Assembly (NCBI GenBank): GCA_013368315.1 | Contig: JAACJM010000051.1 | Location: 372,001 to 436,000 of the forward strand | DNA: 64,000 nucleotides | DNA from: Tetrapyrgos nigripes | Taxonomy: Eukaryota; Basidiomycota; Agaricomycetes; Agaricales; Campanellaceae | Direction: 5' to 3' | Shown here: positions 1 through 11,498 of the stretch, piece after piece | How the letters are laid out: each line of letters opens with the position of its first letter | How positions within the stretch are numbered: the stretch's first letter is position 1 | Made by a program: the position numbers and the translations under genes | The notes under the pieces: model-generated | The model's input: only the letters and a program-made list of their open reading frames with translations | The model's database searches: none | Told to the model about the DNA's origin: nothing

Positions 1-842
1 CAACACTTTATCATCTCAGACAATTAAAGAACCACACAACTCTGTCCGGCCATGAAAACCACTCAGGCGATTGGAAGTCAGAGCTGTTCATGTGCTGACG
101 CTTACTTGTTGGAGCTTCAAAAGCATTGGCTCCTGTCGAAAAACTGCAATTTTAGTGTCCTGCTGCTGTAGTAAGTAAAATAGGTTACTCACCTCTCCTG
201 TCATCACTTTCAGGGGGTTCCGAAGGGGTACTATGCACCGATCTCTCGTCAAACTCATCATCAGAGTCTATGCTGTCAGGGCCATATTCGAATACATGCA
301 ACATTGACTCTGTTAATGCCTGGACAGCTTGTGATTCACGGGAAGCCATGTATTCGGGTTCCATATTTTCCAGTTCGTTCCAATTTATGCCCTGGCCATC
401 ATCAAACCTAGCAGATTCATTGAAATTGGAAAAACTGAAAAGAGGTGGTAGGGATTCCTTGGGAGCCTCGGCAGAGCTGAAGGTTTGCATGAGGCATGTC
501 ACAGCTACATCAGCCCAACACATGATTGGGACACCAGCAGACCCAGAAGACACACAAACATTGGTTTGCTGAGAGCTGGTAGTCGCATCATTGTCTAAAT
601 CGAGTCGCTTGATGGCTTTTGACCTTATCAGCATGCTTGTCATTCTCTGCATGTCTTCGTGCATTGTACTGAGTCTGAGCTCCAGAATTGTATGGAATAC
701 AATACACCGCCCACTCCCCGGACTCATACACTAGTCTCCAGACTAAGGAAAAATGGTAAAACGGGATCAGCAAAAGGTAAAGGTAAAGGAAGGTGAGCTT
801 GCCTTGCGCATCGTCAAAACCTTGTGGACGTGAAGATGACAT
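1..842 (-). CDS. Hypothetical protein, partial at window edge
   Basis: This is a minus-strand coding region I could not assign to a family. The longest exon (about 727 down to 186) encodes a hydrophilic, Ser/Asp/Glu-rich stretch. It begins with a short amphipathic segment (LELRLSTMHEDMQRM) that looks like a coiled coil and ends in an acidic, disordered tail (DSIDSDDEFDE). A possible first exon starts at ATG 842 and would need a GC-AG intron (AAG/GCAAGC) to join. A GTGAGT donor follows near 183, and a further exon (about 132-107) has good splice signals, so the gene continues past the window start. A coiled coil followed by an acidic region would suit a fungal transcription factor, but no zinc cluster is visible. 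The coding call is moderate and the function unknown. Confidence 0.4.
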
Positions 843-961
843 CGCAAACTAAATTTCAAATTCGAGGCGTGCACCAGCAACTGGCCCAGATTGATTGAGA
901 GTAAAATCCAGAATAACATTGCTCATTGTTGAAAACTATATGTACAGTATAGGTACTAATA

Positions 962-1716
962 GAGAGCTTGCGCAGAGCCACCAGAAGCCATGTGTGGATT
1001 AGTAAGCGTGCGCAGAGCGGTTGGCTCGAAGTTGTGTGCGCAACCCAAACGCAGCCATATATTGTTCATCAGCCCAACAACTGCTATTCCTTCTCTTCTA
1101 TCCTCATTTTGCATCACGACCAAGACCTCGGGTAACTAGTCATGCAGCCCCAAGCACCATGGTACTCTAGGACATGTCAGGAGTATGGTAGGAACATTTG
1201 GCAGCTTTCATTAGGATACGCAGGTGTATATGCTGCTTTCTGCATACTTTTTGGGTCTAAATTTGATTTAGGGCTGCCTAGAATGGTCCAGTCTCCTGCA
1301 TATCTGAGCTGGCTCCAAAAATGATGCCATTATCCATGCCCCCTCACCACCCTGCACTTTCTCTCCACATATCCTCACCTGCTGCTCTCCTCTTTTTATC
1401 AGACATACTTTCTGACCCCAGCATCCTTTCCAGTTCATCTGTTTGTTGAGAAAAGCTCGTCATTCCTCTCACAAGCTCTCATAGTTCATATATGTCAAAT
1501 CTCTGTTGCGCTAGTTTTTGTACATCATATCCTGGTTTTTTTGTGCTCAGACTATTCCTGGATGCTCCCTCCATTACTTCCTATGCCTGTTTATCATGTA
1601 CTCACTGTAGGTACCTCAATATACGCTTTGCAGCTTGCGCACACAATTTTGAGCCATCCGCTCTGCGCACGCTTACTAAGCCACACGCGGCTTCTGGTGG
1701 CTCTGCGCAAGCTCTC
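962..1716. mobile_element. Non-autonomous TIR element, about 755 bp, TA-flanked
   Basis: About 85 bp at the left (962 to about 1046) recur in inverted orientation at the right (about 1632-1716). Both ends begin GAGAGCTTGCGCAGAGCCACC-like and carry the motif AAGCGTGCGCAGAGCGG. Both are flanked by TA (960-961 and 1717-1718), as expected of a Tc1/mariner-type insertion, although a TA match alone is weak evidence for the superfamily. The arms differ at a few positions, so it is not the newest insertion. The interior has only short ORFs with no recognisable transposase. Confidence 0.7.
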
Positions 1717-1718
1717 TA

Positions 1719-3662
1719 ATGCAACTGCAAAGTTTTGAATTAAATTGGAAGTGAACTCGAAAAATCTGCAGAAAAGCATGTCAGAGAATCCATCCCAGCG
1801 GACTTAGGTGAGGCAACCCACCAAACAATTGTGAACTCATGAATTGCTGCCTCCCAATGGCAGAATTCCCAGCCAGTACTCACAGCTAGGTGCATATCCT
1901 CACTGAAGGTAGGTGGTTGCAACGGTAGGCGAGAGTCGGCTTAAGGCAGCAAAGAGGGCTGTACTCAGCTGCCGAGCGACACCCTTTGCCGACTCAGCAG
2001 AGAAAATCAGCAAGGCTTAGGGAGAGAAAAGACAAGGAGTAGTAGGTACGCACCTGCTTAGCTACTGCAAGATAGAGCCAATGAAGACCATCTTGCCCTG
2101 GAGAAAAAAGACTAGAAGTGTGAACAAAGTTGAAAGGAATAAGATGCGTGCAGAAAAGAGAAATTGACCTGGTAAAGGAAGGAATTAGGCCAGAGAGTAG
2201 AGCTTAGAGGTAGCAAACCAGATCTACCAAGCCATCAGACCCCAAAAGAGCTAGGAGTTGGCGTTGGCAAGAAGATGAGAGCGAACAAGTTGGGTCAACG
2301 CCAGCACATGCGCGACACGACATCGGACAATGGGAAAGTGTATGTATTCCCACGGACTTCATTGCCCGTTTCGCGCGTTTTGTGAATTCAAGAAAAGGCC
2401 CGGAGGGCCAAAGGAGGCCAACAGAGCCTGAGTTTGGAAATTGGGGATTGGATTGGGCTATTTACGAGTACTTGAAACTACGGGTCAAAAAAATTGGACT
2501 ACGCTTCAAATTTGGATTGCCGCTGGGCGCGGGCGGAGACGTGGAGCCGGAGGCTCAACGAAGGTCTGACTGTGTAGGAATTTGTGAACGGGAAAAGCAG
2601 GGTACGATTTGACATAGCCACATGCGGAAATGGAGTGTAAAGAACTCACCCTCATTTCATTCGGCCTCGTAATAAGCTACTGAATGGCAAATTACTGCGA
2701 ATTATTTTAGACAGACATCTCGCCTCGACTGCTCCTGAGACGGCCAATTGCTAGTCATTCCAACAAAATCAAAGATAAGCACCGGCTCGGCATTTCACAG
2801 GACCTAAACCATACATATATCTCGATTCATTTGGCACAGTTGGTATTGAGTCCTCCTGCTCTGAAAGGCACACGTTCACCGAATGTTCACTGATATCAGT
2901 GACAAGACCTTCAAGCCCACTGGCACTCATAGTCTGTTGTAGCCGGGCCCATACCAGACTTGAGAGACACCAACGCATTTGTGTATCTAGAGACAACGCC
3001 GGCCAATTTTCTTGTTCTCTTGAGTGTAGACCAACTTGGACTATGACCATTTAAAACACCATAGCCACGATTCCAGCTAACTGTAGGAGAAGGAAAATTC
3101 AAACGAGTCTTTTAATAGAAGTATGGATTTAAGACATACAATATCAACAAGAAACTCGTCGGCGACTACTCTCGTGAAACCAGACTCAGCTGACAATACC
3201 CACTATGTGTGGTTGACCAGTGCCTGATTACCAAGGAATCGCGCAGCGATAAGAATGACAGTGTAGCCCCCAAGAGGTACATGAGGCACCTCATAGGACT
3301 ATGTCAGATACTCAAAAGGTATGAATATTGTTCTTAGTCGTATCTTCAAATAAATTTGAGAGGCGAGTACAAACCAGAGTACTTGCAGTTAACCCGCCGA
3401 ACCCGCACCCCCTAATCCACCGAAAACCCGCATACCCGTGCTTTTCCCTAAGCATTCTAGGACTCAGAGGCAATGTCAGAACAACGGAATGGGGTGCCTG
3501 CTGATGTCTTGGCCCTGGGCAGCGTATTTTTAGGCAATGACATCTCAAAACCCCGCTCGTTTGTCTGTCAAACCCATTGAAGAACGGAACAGATGGGATA
3601 ATCATCTAAATCTGCCCGAACATACATCGATCATTCTAAAAATCGCTCATAAGTGCGATGAT
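1719..3662. other. Gene-poor stretch, nothing assigned
   Basis: Only short ORFs without recognisable domains or a consistent splice pattern are present. No convincing gene or repeat was seen. Confidence 0.4.
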
Positions 3663-3670
3663 CCTACATG

Positions 3671-3899
3671 TAGGGCTCCTATCGGATTGGATTGGGTCGG
3701 ATTCGGATGCCATCCGGGTGGATTGGTAGACAAAAAATCTCAATCCGCATCTGACAGATGGCATCCGACAATCCGACGGATTATACGCAGATGGCAGCCA
3801 CCTGCGCAGTACGGTGCCCTGGTGGGCTGCAAGAAGGGCCATCCGCATCCGAATCAGAAGCGCACTCGGATGGCGCCGGATCATCCGATAAGAGCCCTA
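3671..3899. mobile_element. hAT-type MITE, 229 bp, with 8-bp target duplication
   Basis: The ends are TAGGGCTCCTATCGGAT and its inverted copy ATCCGATAAGAGCCCTA, with one mismatch. Perfect 8-bp direct repeats CCTACATG flank them at 3663-3670 and 3900-3907. An 8-bp duplication with a TA-starting inverted repeat is the signature of hAT superfamily elements. The interior is rich in GGAT/ATCC units (GGATTGGATT, CATCCG), so the element could fold on itself. It has no coding capacity and must be mobilised in trans. Confidence 0.85.
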
Positions 3900-4385
3900 C
3901 CTACATGTACGGGAAGCTTGAATTTCCCTGTTTATTAATCCTGGCCTCTCAGTGGATCATTTCAATGATTATGAGATAGCTCAGATAATTTGACAGTGCT
4001 ATGTAGACGCTTTTGTTCTGTTACGACTAGTCCTATCCAATTTTGGATTCTCAGCTGAGCTTCCTACTTATCCGAAGTACACGGTCCAAACGGGTGCAAA
4101 GATGTAGAGTGGCGGGGGCGTGCGAAGACCTTGGGCTCAAACTTCTCCCGCTCGGAAACCAAAAAAGGCTGTGATTCCGCGACAGAATGGCTTTCCAAAA
4201 ATATATTAATTTCCGTTTGGCAAGGCCCGTTCCACTCAGTCCTGCGAAAAGACATCAAGCCAATCCTCAAGGAGAACAAAAGGAACAGGAGACAGAGCCC
4301 GAAATAGTATACTTCAAAGCCACTCAGGATATAAAGAGACATCCGCTCTAATACTTCCCCCATTCTTCTCGTGGATCGCCCAGAG

Positions 4386-5486
4386 ATGGATCCTCATACG
4401 ATCACCCAGGCAAGTGAATTTTCATTGATCCCCGGCGTTTTTTTGAACTAGTTGTATGCAGATCAACTTCACTCAAGTCGAAGCTCTCCTCCGCTCATTC
4501 CTCACTCGTGCTGAGTTCACCTACCCAGGTCCCTGTCCAGAAGCAGATGCGAAACTCTACAAACTCGCTATCGAAGAATCTATCCGCCGTGGTATCAACC
4601 AGAGCCATGAAAATACAAAACCCTACTTTGGACCCATTCTTTTCAACGCCGCCCAATACACCAACACTTCCTATGGACATCTCAGCCCTGACTTGCAGAT
4701 GATCATATGTATCATCACTGCTTGTCTCACATATATCGACGATGCACCTCACCACGGCTACATTTGGGACGATGTAGCCAAGTTCCAACACCGTTTCATT
4801 CGTAATGAAGCTCATCCTAACACCGTCCTTATGGCGTGCGATGATCTTTTGAAAGAGATGTACGAATATTTTGGGGAAACGGAGGCCAATATCATCGTCA
4901 CGTCAGCTGTCAACGTCAGCACAGGCGTTATGTTCGAGAAACTTGGAATGAAAGTGTGTATGTCTTTACTATATCGTCAAGACGCTTACGCTGACACTAA
5001 ATATTACATAGGCCACTGAATCCAGCTATGCTGATTTTTATCGGGATATATCCGGGGCGGCAGACCTCTATTCAGTATTCATATTCCCGAAAAACTTGCC
5101 TATTTCTACCTATATCCAGGCTATTCCAGATTTGAGAATAATTATCAATCAAGTCAAGTAAGTATTAGTCCAACACCTGAGTAATAGGTAGTCAAACGTA
5201 ATGCTGATAGAATACTCCGAATCCTAGCGATGTCCTATCATTCTACAAGGAGGAAAAGGCAGGGGACAACGCCAACTTTATTTCTTTCCTTGCCGAGTCC
5301 CTGCAGATTTCAAAGGTTGAGGCCTTTCAAGTTGCAGCAGACAAGGCGATTGCGGCGCATGAGAACATCATGCGCATTCTTAGCCCCAGCAAAGAGGCTG
5401 TTGAGTGCTATCAGAAGTTTAATCACGGGTACATGGCGTACCACATATACGGGAAGAGATATAAGTTGGAGGAGCTGGGGTTCTGA
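4386..5486 (+). CDS. Sesquiterpene synthase, TRI5 (trichodiene synthase-like) family
   Basis: Class I terpene cyclase expected to ionise and cyclise farnesyl diphosphate in the cytosol. Exons: 4456 (or 4462) to 4953, 5012-5157 and 5228-5486, all joining in frame to about 300 aa. The Asp-rich site lies in TYIDDAPHHG, where only the leading DD is acidic (family form DDxxD). The second metal site is NDVLSFYKEE (NDxxSxxxE); its Asn codon is split by the last intron (AA/C). The C-terminal RY pair is present in YGKRYKLEELGF. The start is uncertain: ATG 4456 is open, but an alternative 8-codon exon 4386-4409 (MDPHTITQ) joins at 4462 through a GC-AG intron and lengthens the N-terminus. The gene looks intact. 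The product cannot be predicted from sequence. No tailoring gene is adjacent, so it may act alone. Confidence 0.85.
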
Positions 5487-8400
5487 AAAATCTATGATAC
5501 ATGTAGCGTATGAATTGTTGAAGATTAGAATTCAAAACATGGATTATGGTCCTGGATTCAAATTGAGCGCCATATGTCGTTGGAAATAATATATTCAATG
5601 TCGTTTCGATTTGGATCAGGCCTGCCCCACCCCCTGGCCAGTTCTGGTTCTAGAGTCTATCCTCCTTCTGCGAATTCGGGATGAGAACTTATTGATAAGC
5701 GGGTACGGGACTAGAAAAGACGACGGGTAGAGAGAGTTAGAGCTGCAAAGCTAGGGAGGTGACATCGGGGGTGGGTTGGATTTGCGGTGGGGAAAGGTGT
5801 TTTTCACTCAAGAGTCAAAGGGCTCTCGTTGTCTCTCCTTCTCTGTCCCTGCGTGAGTAGCTCGGCGAGCGCCAAGTTCGTACTAGTAAGTCCGTGAAGA
5901 AGATTGATCGGACATTGCCGGAAGGCCTTTTTTGGAGGAAGGTCTAGGCCTGTGTAGTCACGTGGTCGCATATCCCCTGCGTTGCCTCCCCACAACGTCT
6001 TCCTTTGCCGTCTATGGCCGTCTTTACTTATACTACGAGCACTCACCCTCATCGCAGCGAGTACGAGATGCGTACGCCTTTTGGCCGTGTTGGATTTAGT
6101 TGCAGGCATCCGAGTCCAAACAGCATCTCCATTTCCTTCCCCATTCCTTTTTCCACCTCTTCTGCCTCCACGTTAAAACCAAGCCCAAGCCCCTCAAACC
6201 GACCAATCCCCATCATCCCCTTCTCTACCTCCCAACCCGCACTACCCACACCCTTCCTTCAACCTTGGGCCAGTCTTCTCTTCCAATGCGTCTACTCACC
6301 CACAAACATATCCTCACTAACATATCTGTATCCAGGGCCGCTACAGCTTCTTTCTCAACTCGACCCACTCGGACTCTTTCCGCTCGTGTCGTTCGTTTAG
6401 GATGCTTCAAGCTTTTTCAGACTCGTTCGTTGATGCGCAGAATAATCTTACGCTGTTGAGGTGTTGTAACCCACCTGATGGGGCGGCCTAAATGTACGGG
6501 TAGTTTGAGGGGTTGGGTAGAGGATACGATGGGTAGCCATGAACAAGAGCGGGGAGAGAATAATGAGATTGTTATACGGACGAGGGTTGGTGAGTAGCGG
6601 GCTTTTTTTACCTTCCCTTTGTTCCTCCTCTTTCTCGTTTTTCCGTTCCTCTTCCTTACTGCTTTCTCTTTTTTTTCTCATCTTTCGCTATAACTAACTC
6701 GCTTTCCTTCCAGCCCTCCTCGCCTACCCCCTCCTGCTCTCAACCTCCTGTCTCCCGCTTTCGAATACCAAAACATATTGTTATCTTTCCTCCATTGCTC
6801 AGTGCGTGCGAGAGAATTTTATGGGTTACTTATGCGGGGTGGTTAGGTGAGCAACAGTCATTCATCTACTCAGGTTTCGTATATTTATGCGGGTTTCATT
6901 CATTTTTCCATCTAGACTCCACGTCTTCCTCCTCCTCCTCAACACAAACACAAAACCAAACCGAGTCAAATGACAGCGACCTGAACGACCCAACTCTCAA
7001 CTCTTTCGATACCTCATCCTCCATAGGTCCTCAGAATACCTATAAGGACGCAGTGGGAGTTGTAGAGGGGGTTTGTGGGGCCGGTTTTTGCACTCGACAG
7101 GGGAGGGGATCGTTCAGCGTCATCGCGTAATAGCAGCGGTGCTATCAAAGGGGCGAAGTGAACATGGAAATCATTTGTAGTTGGTGTCATTGACTGGTTT
7201 TTGTGACTGGTAGACGAGATGGGATGAGATGAGACATGGAGACGTAGAGAGAAGTAAGGACGAGTGAAGATGGTGGTGGGGAGGTTGGGATCTGGATTTT
7301 AGATTATGAATTATGGCTTGACTTGGGGACTGGACTTATTAGGCATCTTCAACTTTTCCAAGAGTGCCTGGAAGCGAAGCGGGTTTAAGAGGGTTTGGCG
7401 GGAGACAAGCGGACGTCGGGATTTATTTTATTTCGCGGTGCGATATTAGGACGCTAAGACGTTTGCGACGGATCCTCCATTCCTGATGGACATGTGGTGG
7501 GCGTCTTGGGACTGGGATTTGGTATGAGACTGAGACTGGGACTGCCGCCTGCGAGTGGGTATGAGTGTGGGACTCGGAGTCTAAGACTCGGACTGAGTGT
7601 GGGTATGGATGTAGGTGTGGCGATCATACGCTGTACCGTAATGAGTGGGATACCGGTAGGCACTCATACTCTCTCGAGTGCTCGTTGACTAATGTTAATG
7701 ACTAGGCCTCGGAGATTGTTTGGTGAAATTTCTTCTAGGTTCTGTATCATTCTGTACCATTCCAATACATACTACGCAGTGTGGGTATGGATAGGTACCG
7801 GGGTAAGGTTACCGATGAGGATAAGGAGGGGGAGAGTTAGCTATGGATCATTTTTTGATACTATCTTTCCGGTGATGAATCCTTTCTTGTGTTGCGAATC
7901 GAAAATGGATCGCTGATCATGATTCATTTGTGCCACCCCTGCTGCTTGCCCTTGCTGATCCACTTTTTTTCACTGAAGCTAGAGTCCGTAGTCTACTATG
8001 GTGAGTGTCATTATGCTACATAGTGATTTTTGTAATGTCTATGTATATTCTTGGTCGGTGTATTCAGTAATAAGATGGGATATCTGTGCTCTCGTTCTAG
8101 TTTTCCTTATCACAACGGTCCGAGTCGGACGTCACCATCATGGATCTCATCGCGAATGTTTCGGTTTTGTATAAAACCTTGGTGTTGGGCAGTTCAAGTT
8201 CATCGTTTTTGACATATCTATGCAGTGAGTTCCTCCTAGTATTTTTCGTCTCTCAAAATGGTGTAATCCTTTTGTCTTTTTTTTCAGAATAGTCGCCGAG
8301 ATGGGTTTTGTGTTGGCAAAGTCTGTACTGTTTCTTCATTTATCAGTTCATACATACAATATAAGTTAATGAGCAGCTTTTTGTCTGACTGTGTGCTCGT

Positions 8401-9180
8401 TGCTACTATCTGTCCTATTCAGGTCAGCCGGGTATTTCTCAGTACTCACACAAGAAATTAGGTGTTCCACTGCTACATTATCTGGAATTCCAGACTGAGA
8501 GTTGTTATAGACTTCGTTCGGACTAACGGTCATTAGTCTATAACCCGGTCAATCCAGTCAACCCAACCCCGGGTTCTTTACATCTGCCCCCGTCTGATAT
8601 CAACACTGTCAAAATCAGGGTCTGAAAGAAGTTTGATCTTTGGTTGCTGTCCAGGTACAAGTGCAACTCTGTTTTACTAGCGCTCTCGCCTTTACAGAAT
8701 CCTACAGCCTCTGAGGACACTGCCCACTTGACGAGCCAGCCAGAAGCCGTGCTGGGTAGCGATACTGCGTTTTTTTCAAGAAAAGAAACTGATATCTTCC
8801 TTACAAAGATAACCATAGCGAGACCTTGTAAAGATCAAGGCCGGTGCGTAAGATCATAACAGCAGTCACATCTGATCCTCTGTCTAGTGCTTCGTCGCGT
8901 ACTACGCCCTTGATAAATACTAGTTTTTTCACCATCTCCCTGCGTACCTTACCACCGTCTTCATGATACAAGTGTCCATCAGCCCCTTTGCGCAGTTTGA
9001 GCAGACGGAAACGCCACCATCAAAAGATCACATCACCATTAAAAGATCAGTTCAAAGTTTTCATAAGTTTTGGAACCCATTGAGATTTGGTCGACGCCCA
9101 TCCCTTCTTTTACTGCCAACTACACCACCGTTCGGTGCCCTTCATTCTTTACAATTTCTTGGGCTAAAACTTCTAGCCTA
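5487..9180. other. Low-complexity, gene-poor stretch
   Basis: The region contains pyrimidine-rich tracts (about 6120-6260 and 6600-6760), Ser-rich ORF fragments and a GACTCGGAGT-like degenerate repeat run (about 7510-7620). Several frames around 6000-7130 are open for 100-130 codons and may be decayed coding sequence. I could not match them to a family or splice them convincingly. Confidence 0.35.
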
Positions 9181-9243
9181 ATGGCTACGAGAATTCTGAG
9201 CACGTTTGTACGCTTTATCTCATACTGATTTGTCGATATTCAA

Positions 9244-10775
9244 ATGTTCGACTCCGGACTCACACTGGAACCTCTCCCAGAATTGCCTACTGTGCGCTGC
9301 TATATGCCTATCAGCAAATGGCTTGTCAGTAGAACTTCCTCAAATTACACCATTCGTTACTGCTACACTTACATGGCACCGAGGAGAGGGTGATCCGGAC
9401 CATAACTGGCACTTCAAAGAGTCAGACATAGGCGGTACATCAATTTTTCCTGACCTTGCCAACCCCGGAGACGCAAGTGGCCAGATTCCGATAATGGTAA
9501 CCGGTAGCAGGTAGACAACTTCACTCCTATCACTGTCTCTGCTTTGTAACTCATGCGTACAAGCTCTTTTTTCTTGATAGGCATTCAGAACCACAGGTAC
9601 GTATCCGTAGGGAGCTTGTCCATGTTCGTATTGCTAAAGATTGTTCACAAGTCCTTTCACCACGCTTGGACCATTCCCTGTCGAGACCTCACAAGCTGCG
9701 CCACCTCCCACCCCTACATCCATCCCAGATCCGCCAGTTCCAACGCCCCCGGAAGTTCCAAGGCCTGAGCCAGTTGAAACCCATTCTCCAGAACATCTTA
9801 CTCCGTGCGTATACAGTCTCGCTATTGTTTCTCCTATGATGTCCAAGTATTCACGATAGATTTTGTAGGGCTGCACCATCCAGGACCACCAGTACCGCGG
9901 CCGCTTCTATCACAAACAGTAGTTCTGGACAGACTTTTTCAGAGTCACCATCCAGTTCATCTTCTTCCTCGCAGATCTCCACCGGGAAACAATCCCTAAT
10001 CAGTCATGATTCCAAAACCTCCATAGTAGCCGAGTGAGTCTCGTCCTTCGTTTGTGAATGCCTCCTTCTCATCATCATTCGTAGTTCATCCTCGGTCTTA
10101 AACAGTGCCTTCTCAATATCGTTATCCACATCGATAACAACGGAGACGTCCACGACGACCATTACCAAGTCTCCTAGTTCGATCAAAATGACGACAATCC
10201 TTGCTTCTGTTCTCGGGAGCACGGTCCTGTTCCTCGGTGTTATCATATCCATCTTCATCTGTCGACGTCGACGTCGGGCCAAGAGACCACAAAAACTAGA
10301 CGCTCGCATGTCAGCTGGGATCCAAAAACTGCTCTTTCCGTCTCGAGGAACAGATCATTCAACCAGTAGCATGAGGAGCATTTCTCCCTTCGTTATAACT
10401 AGTACCCGGGGGTCATCGACAGTCGCCAGTCAAGCCAAAAGCCGTAGCAACAATCTCGCCGATTTTGACAGTGATGGTAACGAAAGCGGGTCCTCTGATT
10501 CATCGAGACAGCCTGAGGATCGTGGTCGAAGCGCTATTGTTGGCCCACAAAAACGAGGTGACAGAGAGAGGGATGTAATTGCTGACGATGATCAAACACC
10601 CGGAACATCCTCATCATCACAGCCCGTATCGACAGAAACTCCATGGGCTGTACGGCATGAGGATAGCGGGATTAGGATCCTACAACCTCGAAGTTGTGCG
10701 GAGAGGGGAAGAGAAGGGAACGACACGTTGGTTGCAGCTATTATCGATCTGCCTCCAGAATACACGTTTGCTTGA
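9244..10775 (+). CDS. Single-pass (type I) membrane protein with Ser/Thr/Pro-rich stalk
   Basis: Probable cell-surface protein of unknown function. The order is: a signal-like hydrophobic segment (CLLCAAICLSANG) near 9285-9325; a short extracellular module (around 9340-9510, with ATLTWHRGEGDP); a Pro-rich segment (TPPEVPRPEPVE); and a Ser/Thr-rich stalk. One transmembrane helix follows (VLGSTVLFLGVIISIFIC, about 10206-10262), then a basic stop-transfer run RRRRRAKR. A Ser/Arg-rich cytoplasmic tail of about 160 residues ends at TGA 10773. Introns 9798-9868 and 10033-10085 (approximate ends) restore codons CC/G and GA/T. The start codon and the exon join near 9590-9650 are unresolved. Agaricomycetes have many such proteins with a variable ectodomain, a stalk and one helix. 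A sensor or wall-anchoring role is only a guess. Confidence 0.55.
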
Positions 10776-11498
10776 GAGTTGTAGCGGATGGAACCTAGGG
10801 AAGGATAACGGTGCTCTCATCTCCGAATCAGTGGCGCTCACGTAGCCAAAGAATAATACTTGGAATTGGGGACTATGTGAAGAATTACTTGTTATTTACT
10901 ACACAATGCGTACACTCAATGATTTCTGATATCCTGGCTTTTCATGACCAAGAATCAAGACCTGACCCACTGTATCTTTGATTCCTAGGTATCCATTCCA
11001 CCACATTTTGCCGCCAAAGGCCACCACAGCTAGCACAACAAGCACAATTTGTTGACGTCACTGAGCCTGTCACGTGTTGCTCGTTCATTTTTAGCCGATC
11101 CTTTTCTCACCTTCGCAACTCAGCTGTGTACTCTCTTCATCCCGGTCTGAGGTTGTACGTCTACATCTATATCACTACATATACCACGATACTAGCTCAC
11201 TACATAGCTTACCGTGTCTCTTTATCGTCACTAGGTGTTGGTTCTATTCACTGACGCGGAACGCCTGACCTTGGACAACAAGATCACAACGTGTCAACGA
11301 TACACCGGCCACCTTTACGCTCGTAAGCAGTAGCGTATATCTGCATCGATCAGATTTATATCACCCGCAATACTTATAAAAGTGAATTGGATTCCCATCT
11401 TCACAAGGCTGTCCTTATCCATCACCAAGTAAGCAATGCGACATTATCCTCCCTAGAAAAATCTTGACACTTACTGTTGTAGTCCCCGCCTCAGAACG

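Noticed and set aside
5158..5230. An apparent Ser in place of the first Asn of the TRI5-like NSE motif (S-DVLSFYKE)
   Set aside because: It arises only from reading the genomic sequence upstream of the exon. With the acceptor at 5227 the spliced codon is AA/C (Asn), and that is the only choice that keeps the frame.
5804..7130. Several 100-130 codon frames in all readings
   Set aside because: Pyrimidine-rich low-complexity sequence; the peptides match no family I recognise and do not join sensibly.
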